From NCBI RefSeq assembly GCF_020169415.1, contig NZ_JAIULG010000047.1:1-38241 (forward strand): 38,241 nucleotides of DNA, read 5' to 3'. A program made the position numbers and the translations under genes. This DNA comes from Tsukamurella sp. M9C. GTDB taxonomy: Bacteria > Actinomycetota > Actinomycetes > Mycobacteriales > Mycobacteriaceae. Shown one piece after another: positions 1 through 6,080 of the stretch; position 1 is the stretch's first letter; each line of letters begins with the position of its first letter. The notes beneath the pieces were generated by a model that had not been told where the DNA came from, did not search any database, and worked only from the letters and a program-made list of their open reading frames with translations.

Positions 1-136
1 CGGGCACGGTGGGGCTGCAGGGGCAGCCGGGGGCGGCTGCGGCGGGAGCTGCGACGACGAGGCCCGCGGCGGCGATCAGTGCGCTGACCGCGGCGACTGT
101 GCCGACGGCGCGCGAGGAGCGGTGGCGAGCGATCAT
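1..136 (-). CDS. secreted protein, N-terminal fragment
   Basis: This is the first 45 codons of a minus-strand gene that runs off the left edge. It starts at an ATG (134-136) preceded by a purine-rich GGAAGAGAG. The translation begins MIARHRSSRAV, continues with a hydrophobic Ala/Val/Leu stretch at about residues 12-32, and reaches an APAAAA-AP signal-peptidase-like site near residue 38. A Cys-Pro-Cys (GCPC) follows directly. This is a typical Sec signal peptide, so the product is exported. The mature part lies outside the window and no function can be assigned. It lies downstream of rpfA in the same orientation, but the 200-bp gap with its own promoter-like sequence suggests separate transcription. 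Confidence 0.75.
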   Translation of the reverse strand, partial: MIARHRSSRAVGTVAAVSALIAAAGLVVAAPAAAAPGCPCSPTVP

Positions 137-187
137 CGGTAGCTCTCTTCCCTGCTGAACTTTGCGTTCACGAATACGACCGATGTG

Positions 188-216
188 AACCTAGCAGATC
201 GTGTGCGAATGCAAAA
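188..216 (-). promoter_or_regulatory. putative promoter of the left-edge secreted gene
   Basis: On the minus strand there is TTTTGC (216-211), a 17-nt spacer, then TAGGTT (193-188). Transcription would start near 181 and leave a 45-nt leader with a Shine-Dalgarno. The -35 match is only fair. The rest of the 200 bp between this gene and rpfA shows no gene. It contains GC-rich imperfect inverted repeats around 270-310 that might terminate rpfA transcription, but I could not resolve a clean stem. Confidence 0.4.
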
Positions 217-337
217 CGTTCTGCGCCCGTGGTCCTCGGGTGTCGTCGTGCGCGCAGGATTTCGGGCCGAAACGCCGAAAGGGGCCGCCGGGCGTGATGC
301 CGGCGACCCTCTCGGGACGTACGTGGTGCGGGTGGGC

Positions 338-1000
338 TCAGTAGCCCTTGGCCGCGGCCTGCTGCAGCATGGCGAGCACGGCCGGGTCGACCTGCTGGCC
401 GCCGCTCTGGGCCTGCGAGATGACCTGGTTGATGTACTGCGAGTTGACCGACTGGCCGGCCTGCGCGACGGGCTTCGCCGCGGGCTTGGCGACGGGCTTC
501 GCCGCCGGCTTGGCGACGGGCTTGGCAGCGGGCTTCGCGACGGGCTTCGTCGCCGGCTTGGCGGCGGGCTTGCTGACGGGCTTCGTGACCGGCTTGGTGG
601 CGCCGGTGTCCGTCGGGGAGACGGTGCGCGGGGTCGGCGAGCCGAGGCCGGTGCCGCAGGAGGGCCATGCGCCCTTGCCCTGGCCGGCGAGGACCTTCTC
701 GGCGATCGCGATCTGCTGCGCGCGGCTGGCCTGGTTGGCGGTGGGGGCGTACTGCGTGCCGCCGTACGAGGCCCAGGTGGACGGGCTGAACTGCAGGCCA
801 CCGTGGTAGCCGTTGCCCGTGTTGATGGCCCAGTTGCCGCCGGACTCGCACGCGGCGACGGTGTCCCACTGGGAATCGGGGGCGGCGTTCGCGGCGGGGG
901 CGGCGAGCGCGAGACCCGCGCCACCCAGCATCGCGCCCGCGGCCGCGATCTTCGCGGCGCTCAGGCTGGTGGTGGACTGCTTGCGGTGACGACCGGTCAT
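338..1000 (-). CDS. rpfA: resuscitation-promoting factor (RpfA-like muralytic enzyme)
   Basis: Secreted lysozyme/lytic-transglycosylase-like enzyme of 220 aa that cleaves peptidoglycan and helps dormant cells regrow. Residues 1-40 are a signal peptide (Arg/Lys-rich start, Ala-rich core, ANAA-P cleavage region). The Rpf domain spans about 42-115, opening with SQWDTVAACESGGNW, where E52 is the expected catalytic glutamate, and containing GLQFSPSTW. Residues about 135-180 are a Lys-Pro-Ala repeat (unit KPVAKPAA), and a Gln/Ala-rich tail to residue 220 resembles the C-terminal helix of actinobacterial Rpf proteins. The Shine-Dalgarno GAGAGGAAAG precedes the ATG. The neighbours moaD, moaA and cspB match the rpfA (Rv0867c) locus of M. 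tuberculosis, although this protein is much shorter than that RpfA. Control is probably by the riboswitch and CRP-type site upstream. Confidence 0.95.
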   Translation of the reverse strand: MTGRHRKQSTTSLSAAKIAAAGAMLGGAGLALAAPAANAAPDSQWDTVAACESGGNWAINTGNGYHGGLQFSPSTWASYGGTQYAPTANQASRAQQIAIAEKVLAGQGKGAWPSCGTGLGSPTPRTVSPTDTGATKPVTKPVSKPAAKPATKPVAKPAAKPVAKPAAKPVAKPAAKPVAQAGQSVNSQYINQVISQAQSGGQQVDPAVLAMLQQAAAKGY

Positions 1001-1025
1001 CGTGTGAAGTCTTTCCTCTCTACGC

Positions 1026-1141
1026 GCGTGCGAAGTTAGCTGTCGGGTTCGAGCGAGAGGCTGCTCGGCCGGTTGCCCGGCTTGACCCCTAGGGCGTGTG
1101 CCCTGCGGCCTTGCGGCCGCGGATGGTTCCTCCGCCTTCGT
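1026..1141 (-). ncRNA. c-di-AMP riboswitch (ydaO-yuaA type) in the rpfA leader
   Basis: The minus-strand leader of rpfA carries landmarks of the ydaO/c-di-AMP riboswitch in order: GGAGGAACC (about 1133-1125), a GC-rich stem GCGGCCGCAAGGCCGC, AGGGGTCAAGCCGG (about 1090-1077), and the near-invariant GAACCCGACAGCTAAC (about 1051-1036). The closing helix P1 can be formed by CGAAG (1140-1136) and CTTCG (1035-1031). This class is known upstream of cell-wall hydrolase and rpf genes in Actinobacteria, and ligand binding usually turns the gene off. The element ends about 30 nt before the start codon, with the Shine-Dalgarno just after P1. The exact 5' boundary is approximate. Confidence 0.88.
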
Positions 1142-1234
1142 CCAGGTGTAGATCGTGGTGCATTTCCCGAATCGGACGCTGGACGAAGCTCTGCGCTGCG
1201 GACGATCGGGTGGCTGCTGCTGCGGCCCTCAGCG

Positions 1235-1263
1235 ACGGTAACAGAACCCGCCCCGTGGCCCAA
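1235..1263 (-). promoter_or_regulatory. predicted rpfA promoter
   Basis: Minus strand: TTGGGC (1263-1258), a 17-nt spacer, TACCGT (1240-1235). Transcription would begin near 1228 and give an mRNA leader of about 228 nt, long enough to contain the riboswitch. This is an inference from hexamers and spacing. Confidence 0.5.
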
Positions 1264-1290
1264 CCGTTACCGGACCGTGATTTTGCGATG

Positions 1291-1306
1291 TGTGACTGAT
1301 GTCACT
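1291..1306. promoter_or_regulatory. CRP/GlxR-type cAMP receptor site upstream of rpfA
   Basis: TGTGA-CTGATG-TCACT on the plus strand fits the CRP-family consensus TGTGA-N6-TCACA at all but the last base. It sits in the short gap between the moaD stop and the predicted rpfA promoter. Its centre is about 70 bp upstream of the predicted start, a class-I activator position. M. tuberculosis rpfA is known to be controlled by the CRP homologue Rv3676 and Corynebacterium rpf2 by GlxR, which supports function by analogy. Confidence 0.72.
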
Positions 1307-1323
1307 CGGTGTACGCGTACGGA

Positions 1324-1563
1324 TCAGCCGCCGGCGAACGGCGGCAGCACGTCGAGCATCGCGCCGGCCGCGGGCGCCGCGACGTCCCGCACCGCCACCT
1401 CGTCGAGCAGGAAGCTGCAGCGCGTGAGCACGCGGCCCAGCTCGGGGTGGCGCGCGGCGAGGAGGTCGGCGACATCGGCGACCGTCGCACCGTCGGGCAC
1501 CGCCACGGTCTCCTCCGGCACGCCGGCCGCGGCGCGCGCGGCGGCGAAGTAACGGATCAGCAC
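1324..1563 (-). CDS. moaD: MoaD/ThiS-family sulfur carrier (molybdopterin synthase small subunit)
   Basis: Ubiquitin-fold sulfur carrier of 79 aa. It begins MLIRYFAAARAAAGV, as MoaD proteins do, and ends LPPFAGG. The C-terminal Gly-Gly is the residue pair that is adenylated and then thiocarboxylated to deliver sulfur to precursor Z (cPMP) in molybdenum-cofactor synthesis. It lies 4 nt after the moaA stop on the same strand, so the two are co-transcribed and probably translationally linked. Family length is typical. The position between rpfA and moaA matches moaD2 (Rv0868c). The substrate step is inferred from family and neighbour. Confidence 0.93.
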   Translation of the reverse strand: MLIRYFAAARAAAGVPEETVAVPDGATVADVADLLAARHPELGRVLTRCSFLLDEVAVRDVAAPAAGAMLDVLPPFAGG

Positions 1564-1567
1564 CCCG

Positions 1568-2557
1568 TCAGCCCCCGATCGCGCTCATGGGACGGGCGGG
1601 CTGCAGGAAGGACGGGTCGTCGATGCCGTGGCCGGCCTGCTTGCCCAGCATCGCGCCGAGCCACGCGTCGGCGATCTCCTCGTCGGACGCGCCGCCGCGG
1701 AGCAGCGGCTTGAGGTCGGTCTCGTCGGCGGCGAACAGGCAGGTGCGGATCTGGCCGTCGGCCGTCAGGCGCACGCGGTCGCAGTCGCCGCAGAAGGGCC
1801 GTGTGACCGAGGCGATGACGCCCACCGTCGACGGACCCCCGTCGATCAGGAAGCGCTCGGCGGGCGCGCTGCCGCGCGGCTCCCCGTCGGGGGTGAGGGT
1901 GAACTCGCGGCGCAGCTCGGCCAGGATGTGCTCGGCCGTGATCATGGTGTTCCGGTCCCAGGTGTGGTCGGCGTCGAGCGGCATGTGCTCGATGATCCGC
2001 AGCTCGTAGCCCGCGTCGAGGCAGAGCCGCAGCAGGGGGCGCGCGTCGTCGAGCCGCCCGGGGCCGAGGACGGCGTTGACCTTCACCGGGGTGAGGCCGG
2101 CGTCGGCGGCCGCGCGCAGGCCGGCCAGGGCGTCGTCGAGGCGGTCGCGCCGGGTGACCTTCGCGTACGCCTCCCGGTCGACGGTGTCGAGGGATACGTT
2201 CACGCGGTCCAGGCCGGCCCCGGCGAGCTTGGCCGCGTGCCGGGCCAGCGACAGCCCGTTTGTGGTCAGCGAGATCTCGGGCCGCGGCTCCAGCGCCGCG
2301 GCGTGCGCGACGATGCGGTCGAGGTCGGCGCGCAGCAGCGGCTCGCCGCCGGTGAATCGGATCTCCGTGATTCCGAGGTCGCGGACGCCGATGGTGATGA
2401 GCCGGTCGATCTCCGGCCCCGTCAGGACGTGGTCGTTGGCGAGCCAGGGGAGGCCCTCGGCGGGCATGCAGTAGGTGCACCGCAGGTTGCACCGGTCGGT
2501 GAGGGAGACCCGGAGGTCGCGTGCGACGCGCCCGTAGCGGTCGACCAGCGGCCTCAT
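1568..2557 (-). CDS. moaA: GTP 3',8-cyclase MoaA (radical SAM)
   Basis: First enzyme of molybdenum-cofactor synthesis, a radical-SAM cyclase converting GTP to (8S)-3',8-cyclo-7,8-dihydroGTP. The 329-aa length is normal. The radical-SAM [4Fe-4S] motif is C23-xxx-C27-xx-C30. A Gly-Gly-Glu-Pro motif (FTGGEPLLR) follows at about residues 69-77. The C-terminal second cluster site appears as FCGDC followed by IRTCLF. The protein ends SAIGG, the Gly-Gly tail that MoaA needs for activity. Its start overlaps the end of the small membrane protein gene upstream (ATGA, 2554-2557), which implies translational coupling. Corresponds to moaA2 (Rv0869c) by gene order. Confidence 0.95.
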   Translation of the reverse strand: MRPLVDRYGRVARDLRVSLTDRCNLRCTYCMPAEGLPWLANDHVLTGPEIDRLITIGVRDLGITEIRFTGGEPLLRADLDRIVAHAAALEPRPEISLTTNGLSLARHAAKLAGAGLDRVNVSLDTVDREAYAKVTRRDRLDDALAGLRAAADAGLTPVKVNAVLGPGRLDDARPLLRLCLDAGYELRIIEHMPLDADHTWDRNTMITAEHILAELRREFTLTPDGEPRGSAPAERFLIDGGPSTVGVIASVTRPFCGDCDRVRLTADGQIRTCLFAADETDLKPLLRGGASDEEIADAWLGAMLGKQAGHGIDDPSFLQPARPMSAIGG

Positions 2558-2775
2558 GGCCGGGGCTCGCCGTCTCCGGCGCGGCCGCCGAGGATCACCG
2601 CGACCACGCCGACGAGGAATCCGACGGGCGCGAGTGGCGTGAGGGCGTACACCCAGGTGGGGGCCGTGGTGCCGTCCGCGAGGAGCGGCGTCAGGAAGAG
2701 GGCCGCGATCGCGATCAGCCCGATCGCGAACAGCGCGATCGCGGCGGAGACGGCGACGGAAACGAACTTGCCCAT
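2554..2775 (-). CDS. small two-helix membrane protein (Rv0870c-like)
   Basis: A 73-aa protein with two hydrophobic segments, about residues 5-31 and 42-63, joined by a short polar loop ([10 protein letters not shown]), and a charged tail RAGDGEPRP. Function unknown. The position between moaA and cspB is the same as M. tuberculosis Rv0870c, so it is probably the orthologue. It is the first gene of the moaA-moaD transcript and overlaps moaA by 4 nt. A TAGTCT hexamer ends 6 nt before its ATG, and the intervening AGAGGA could also act as a Shine-Dalgarno, so the mRNA may be leaderless or nearly so. Confidence 0.85.
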   Translation of the reverse strand: MGKFVSVAVSAAIALFAIGLIAIAALFLTPLLADGTTAPTWVYALTPLAPVGFLVGVVAVILGGRAGDGEPRP

Positions 2776-2780
2776 TCCTC

Positions 2781-2787
2781 TAGACTA
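2781..2787. promoter_or_regulatory. overlapping divergent -10 elements (Rv0870c-like gene / cspB)
   Basis: The heptamer TAGACTA holds a plus-strand -10, TAGACT (2781-2786), and a minus-strand -10, TAGTCT (2787-2782). The minus-strand start would be the ATG at 2775. The plus-strand start would be near 2794, ahead of the cspB hairpin. Confidence 0.5.
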
Positions 2788-2795
2788 GTCGCAGT

Positions 2796-2832
2796 GCGTC
2801 CCGCCGTTCGCGGGGCGCGTTTTGTTGTTCTT
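2796..2832 (+). promoter_or_regulatory. hairpin with U-rich tail in the cspB leader
   Basis: GCGTCCCGC (2796-2804) pairs along all nine positions (one G-U) with GCGGGGCGC (2810-2818) around a 5-nt loop. GTTTTGTTGTTCTT follows directly. It looks like an intrinsic terminator or a stabilising 5' hairpin, and it lies between a predicted start near 2794 and the cspB start codon. Its role is not established. Confidence 0.5.
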
Positions 2833-2847
2833 AGTGCAGAGCGGGTG

Positions 2848-3279
2848 ATGACGGTGCCTACCGGCAAGGTCAAGTGGTACGACACGGACAAGGGCTTCGG
2901 CTTCCTCTCCCAGGAGGGCGGGGAGGACGTGTACGTCCGTTCCTCCGCGCTGCCCGACGGTACCGACGGGCTCAAGCAGGGGCAGCGCGTCGAGTTCAGC
3001 ATGGCCGCCGGACGTCGCGGCCCGCAGGCGCTGACGGTGACCGTGCTCGAGCCGGCCCCCAGCGTCTCGCGCGGCGCCGCCGCGGGCGCCCAGCGCGGCC
3101 GTCGCCCGGCGGCGAACCGTCGGCCTGCCGAGGACCTGAACGTGCTGATCGAGGACATGATCCAGCTGCTCGACGTGGGCGTGCAGCCCGAGCTCCGCAA
3201 GGGCCGTTACCCGGACCGCAAGGCCTCCGAGCAGATCGCCAAGGTGCTTCGCGAGATCGCCCGCGAGCTGGACTCCTAG
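2848..3279 (+). CDS. cspB: cold-shock-domain protein CspB with C-terminal extension
   Basis: RNA/single-strand DNA-binding protein. The cold-shock domain covers about residues 3-67, with KGFGFL (RNP1) and DVYVRSS (RNP2). After a basic Arg/Ala-rich linker comes a conserved C-terminal helix region (about 95-143) ending REIARELDS, which bacterial CspA-type proteins of about 67 aa lack but M. tuberculosis CspB (Rv0871) has. The start is uncertain: ATG 2848 is used here, GTG 2854 would give [10 protein letters not shown] as in the mycobacterial protein, and GTG 2845 is also possible. The stop overlaps the stop of the convergent tetR gene (shared CTAG). Likely role: RNA chaperone in cold or stationary phase, by family. 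Confidence 0.93.
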   Translation: MTVPTGKVKWYDTDKGFGFLSQEGGEDVYVRSSALPDGTDGLKQGQRVEFSMAAGRRGPQALTVTVLEPAPSVSRGAAAGAQRGRRPAANRRPAEDLNVLIEDMIQLLDVGVQPELRKGRYPDRKASEQIAKVLREIARELDS

Positions 3280-3890
3280 GTCCCCGCTCCGGCCGCTCGG
3301 GTCGCCAGCAGCGGCAGGAAGCAGTCGTCCACGATCTCGGCGATGTCCTCGGGCGGCACGGCGCGCAGCGTCATCGCCATCTGATGGCGGACCAGGTCGG
3401 CGGGGAGGCGCACGATCCGGTCGGTGACCCGTGCCGGGTCGACCTCGCCGCGCTCGACGGCCCGGTCGACGGCCTCCTGCATCGACCCGGCACGCGGCCC
3501 GACCATGAGTTCGCGCACGTCCTCGGGGGAGTCGCCGGACTCGGCGAAGAACCCGCCGAGGCGCGTCTGCAGCAGGATCATCAGCTCGACGCGGTGGTCG
3601 GACATGGCGGTGAGGAGCGCGATCGCGTCGCCGCGCAGGGAGCCGGTCGCGGGCGCCGGTGCGACGGGGGTGCCGCCCAGGTGCGCGAACGCGGCGCGCA
3701 GCAGTTCCACCCGGCCGGGCCAGCGGCGGTACAAGACCGACCGCGACGTTCCGGCGCGGGCGGCGACGGCCTCCAGGGTGAAGTCGCCGTAGCCGCGCTC
3801 CGTCAGCTGGTCCCACGCCGCGTCCAGGATCGCCTCTTCGAGCGCCGCGCCGCGCCGGCGGGTGCGCGGCGCATCCGACTTTGAGTCCAC
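3276..3890 (-). CDS. TetR-family transcriptional regulator
   Basis: A 204-aa repressor. The N-terminal helix-turn-helix lies at about residues 18-62 ([22 protein letters not shown], then [12 protein letters not shown]). The rest is the variable ligand-binding and dimerisation domain. The start is GTG 3890, preceded at exactly 6 nt by TAAGAT, so the mRNA is probably leaderless. It diverges from an MFS exporter whose start is only 17 bp away, and a 30-bp perfect inverted repeat (3914-3943) lies upstream, so it very likely represses itself and the exporter. Ligand unknown. Confidence 0.92.
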   Translation of the reverse strand: MDSKSDAPRTRRRGAALEEAILDAAWDQLTERGYGDFTLEAVAARAGTSRSVLYRRWPGRVELLRAAFAHLGGTPVAPAPATGSLRGDAIALLTAMSDHRVELMILLQTRLGGFFAESGDSPEDVRELMVGPRAGSMQEAVDRAVERGEVDPARVTDRIVRLPADLVRHQMAMTLRAVPPEDIAEIVDDCFLPLLATRAAGAGT

Positions 3891-3895
3891 TTGCG

Positions 3896-3902
3896 TATCT
3901 TA
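3896..3902. promoter_or_regulatory. symmetric promoter shared by tetR and the MFS gene
   Basis: TATCTTA (3896-3902) contains a plus-strand -10, TATCTT, ending 6 nt before the ATG at 3908, and a minus-strand -10, TAAGAT, ending 6 nt before the GTG at 3890. Both transcripts would start at their start codons, 18 bp apart, and RNA polymerase can occupy only one direction at a time. Confidence 0.6.
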
Positions 3903-3907
3903 TCAAC

Positions 3908-5314
3908 ATGGCGCACATTAGATACGTGACTGTATCTAATGTGGCGACCTCGACGCGCTCGATGCGCGCCCTCATCGCAACCCTCGTCGTCGGCGTCTTC
4001 GCCCCGATCCTGGACACGACGATGCTGACCATCGCGGTGCACACGCTGGTGCTCGACCTGCGCGCCGACATCGCCACCATCCAGTGGGTGAGCACCTCCT
4101 ATCTGCTCGCGCTCGTCGTCTCGATCCCGTTGTGCGGATGGCTCGACGCCCGCCTCGGGGGCCGCCGCCTGTGGGTGGCGGCGCTCGTCGTCTTCGCCGT
4201 CGGCTCCGCGCTGTGCGCCGCGAGTTGGAGTCCGGTGAGCCTCATCGTCTTCCGCACGCTGCAGGGCGCCGCCGCCGGCGTGCTGATGACGAACATGCAG
4301 ACGATCGCCGTGCGCGCGGCCGGCGGCGGCTCGGTCGCGCGGGTCACCGCCGCGCTCGGCGTGCCCATCGCGCTCGGGCCCCTGATCGGCCCCGTCGTGG
4401 GCGGCGCGCTGCTGCACTGGGCGGACTGGCGCTGGATGTTCGCGATCAACGTCCCGCTGTGCCTGCTCGCCGTCGTGGCGGCGCTGCGGGTGCTGCCGGA
4501 CGATGCGCCGACGAGCGCCGTTCCGCCGCTGGACCGCACCGGCCTGGCGCTGCTCGCGCCCGGGATCGTCCTCACCTTCTACGGGCTCGCGGAGCTGGCG
4601 GAGCGCGGCACGTCGGGCGTCCTTCTGCTGTTCGTGGCGTCCGGGGCGGCGCTGATCGCGGCGTTCGGGGTGCATGCGGCGCGGGTGGGGGACCGCGCCC
4701 TCGTGCGTGTGCGATTGGTGCGCATCCCGACCGTCGCCGCGTCGACGCTGGCGAGTCTCGCTGTGGGCGGCGCGCTCATGGGGACGATGTTCCTGTTGCC
4801 GCTGTACTGGCAGACGGTCCGCGGCGACGGCGCGCTCGCGACGGCACTGCTCCTCGCGCCCCAGGCCGTCGGGGCGTTCGTGCCGCGGTTCTTCGTCGGC
4901 GGGCTGGTGGACCGCTTCGGTCCGCGTCCGGTGGCCGTCTCGGCGATCGCGCTGATGGCGGCCGCGACGGTGCCCTTCGCCTTCGTCACGGCCGGCACGA
5001 GCCCGGTCGTGCTCGCGCTCGTGCTGTTCGCGCGCGGACTGGGCCTCGGCGCGGTGCTCGTCCCGATCCTGTCGTCGGCGTACACCGGGCTCTCGCGCGA
5101 TCAGTTCCCGCACGCCTCGATGTTCACCCGCGGCGCGCAGCAGCTCGGCGGCGCGATCGGCGTCGCGGCGGTGGCCGTCGTCCTGCACGCGGGTCTCGCC
5201 CACGGCCCCGCCGAGGCCGCGTTGCACCCGGCGTTCTGGGTGATGGCGGCGGTCACCGTGCTCGGCGTCGTCCCCGCACTCCGCCTGCCGGGGCGGGCGG
5301 ACCGGACCGGGTGA
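3908..5314 (+). CDS. MFS drug/metabolite exporter, DHA2 (EmrB/QacA) type
   Basis: A proton-driven exporter of 468 aa with about 13-14 hydrophobic segments, as in the 14-helix DHA2 subfamily. Seen in sequence: motif A in loop 2-3 (GWLDARLGGRRLW), a motif-C-like LGPLIGPVVGG, and WRWMFAINVP, which is characteristic of DHA2 transporters. The first helix begins at ALIATLVVGVFAPILDTT. Start choice: ATG 3908 sits 6 nt after TATCTT and fits a leaderless mRNA; ATG 3962 is an alternative that would keep the operator out of the coding region. It is divergently transcribed from its presumed TetR repressor. Its stop is 3 bp from the stop of the convergent small gene. Substrate unknown. Confidence 0.9.
   Translation: MAHIRYVTVSNVATSTRSMRALIATLVVGVFAPILDTTMLTIAVHTLVLDLRADIATIQWVSTSYLLALVVSIPLCGWLDARLGGRRLWVAALVVFAVGSALCAASWSPVSLIVFRTLQGAAAGVLMTNMQTIAVRAAGGGSVARVTAALGVPIALGPLIGPVVGGALLHWADWRWMFAINVPLCLLAVVAALRVLPDDAPTSAVPPLDRTGLALLAPGIVLTFYGLAELAERGTSGVLLLFVASGAALIAAFGVHAARVGDRALVRVRLVRIPTVAASTLASLAVGGALMGTMFLLPLYWQTVRGDGALATALLLAPQAVGAFVPRFFVGGLVDRFGPRPVAVSAIALMAAATVPFAFVTAGTSPVVLALVLFARGLGLGAVLVPILSSAYTGLSRDQFPHASMFTRGAQQLGGAIGVAAVAVVLHAGLAHGPAEAALHPAFWVMAAVTVLGVVPALRLPGRADRTG
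3914..3943. promoter_or_regulatory. TetR operator, 12-6-12 perfect inverted repeat
   Basis: Left arm CACATTAGATAC (3914-3925), spacer GTGACT, right arm GTATCTAATGTG (3932-3943), all twelve pairs perfect. Relative to the predicted tetR start it covers -24 to -53. Relative to the predicted exporter start it covers +7 to +36, inside the first codons. Bound repressor would block both directions. Confidence 0.82.
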
Positions 5315-5317
5315 GGC

Positions 5318-5539
5318 TCAGAACTCGCGGCGGTCGCGGATCTCGGACTGGTCGGGATTCGCGGGCGGAGGGTCGTTCACCCGCGTCGCCCAGTTGTCGG
5401 TCGTCGGGTCGTAGCCGGGAGTGAAGCCGCCGCGCCAGCGGCCCGACTTCTGCCGGCGCCGGACCACGACGGCGAGGACGATCGGCGCCAGCGTGCCCGC
5501 GATGACGAACAGCAGGATGACGCTCTCGCCGCCGGTCAT
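5318..5539 (-). CDS. small single-helix membrane protein
   Basis: A 73-aa protein. Residues about 6-26 (SVILLFVIAGTLAPIVLAVVV) form one transmembrane helix, followed by a basic RRRQKSGRW and a cytoplasmic-looking Asp/Pro/Asn-rich tail. Its ATG overlaps the stop of the DUF2771-like gene upstream (ATGA, 5536-5539), so it is the translationally coupled last gene of a three-gene operon. I do not recognise a family. The context suggests an envelope role. Confidence 0.72.
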   Translation of the reverse strand: MTGGESVILLFVIAGTLAPIVLAVVVRRRQKSGRWRGGFTPGYDPTTDNWATRVNDPPPANPDQSEIRDRREF

Positions 5540-6078
5540 GGCTTCTGGACCAGCGCGAAGTCTTTGGAGACGCTGTCGGGCGTCGTGTCGATGCCCCAGA
5601 CCGCCTGCGCGATGAGGTTGCCCGACGCGTCCTGGTACTGCGACGGGACGTTGATCTCGACGGCCGCGACCCACAGGTCCTCGGTCGACTTGAGCACGAG
5701 CGTCGCCTCGGCGGGATCGACGTGGGTGATCGTGTCGAGCTTCGCCTGGCCGCGCTTCGCGTCGTAGCGCTGCACCGTCAGGAACCAGGGGCGCTCGGTG
5801 ATGTACTCGGGCAGCGAGATGACGATCGCCTGGCCGAACTCCACCGGCAGCTTCACCGGGCGCTGCGCGGTGTCGCACGCCGACGCCTGGACGTTGGTGC
5901 AGAACTGCATCGGAGCGACGTTGAGCATGCGGTCCCCGACGGTCGCCTGCAGCGTGGGCCGGGGCTTCGGCTCATCCCGCTTCTCGAGCCCGGCGACGAT
6001 CGTGAAGGCGAACAGCACCGCCGCGGCGACGGCGAACACCGCGCCGGCGAGGAGGAGCTTCGGGCTGGGCTTGATCAT
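5536..6078 (-). CDS. DUF2771-like exported protein (Rv0875c-like)
   Basis: A 180-aa protein with an N-terminal signal or anchor helix (about residues 9-32, LLLAGAVFAVAAAVLFAFTI), then an extracytoplasmic domain with two cysteines (QFC and SAC) that could pair. The ATG lies 2 nt after the stop of the MFS-like gene, so they share a transcript. Next to an Rv0876c-like transporter and the DUF3027 gene, it matches M. tuberculosis Rv0875c in position. Biochemical function unknown; likely an envelope protein. Confidence 0.85.
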   Translation of the reverse strand: MIKPSPKLLLAGAVFAVAAAVLFAFTIVAGLEKRDEPKPRPTLQATVGDRMLNVAPMQFCTNVQASACDTAQRPVKLPVEFGQAIVISLPEYITERPWFLTVQRYDAKRGQAKLDTITHVDPAEATLVLKSTEDLWVAAVEINVPSQYQDASGNLIAQAVWGIDTTPDSVSKDFALVQKP

Positions 6079-6080
6079 CT

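Noticed and set aside
456-600. Possible CRISPR-like or minisatellite array
   Set aside because: The repeats are in-frame codons of the RpfA Lys-Pro-Ala stalk, with no unique spacers.
133-924. Long open frames opposite or out of frame with rpfA
   Set aside because: Their Arg/Ser/Pro-rich translations are the usual shadows of a high-GC gene; the Rpf domain, signal peptide and Shine-Dalgarno are in the frame reported.
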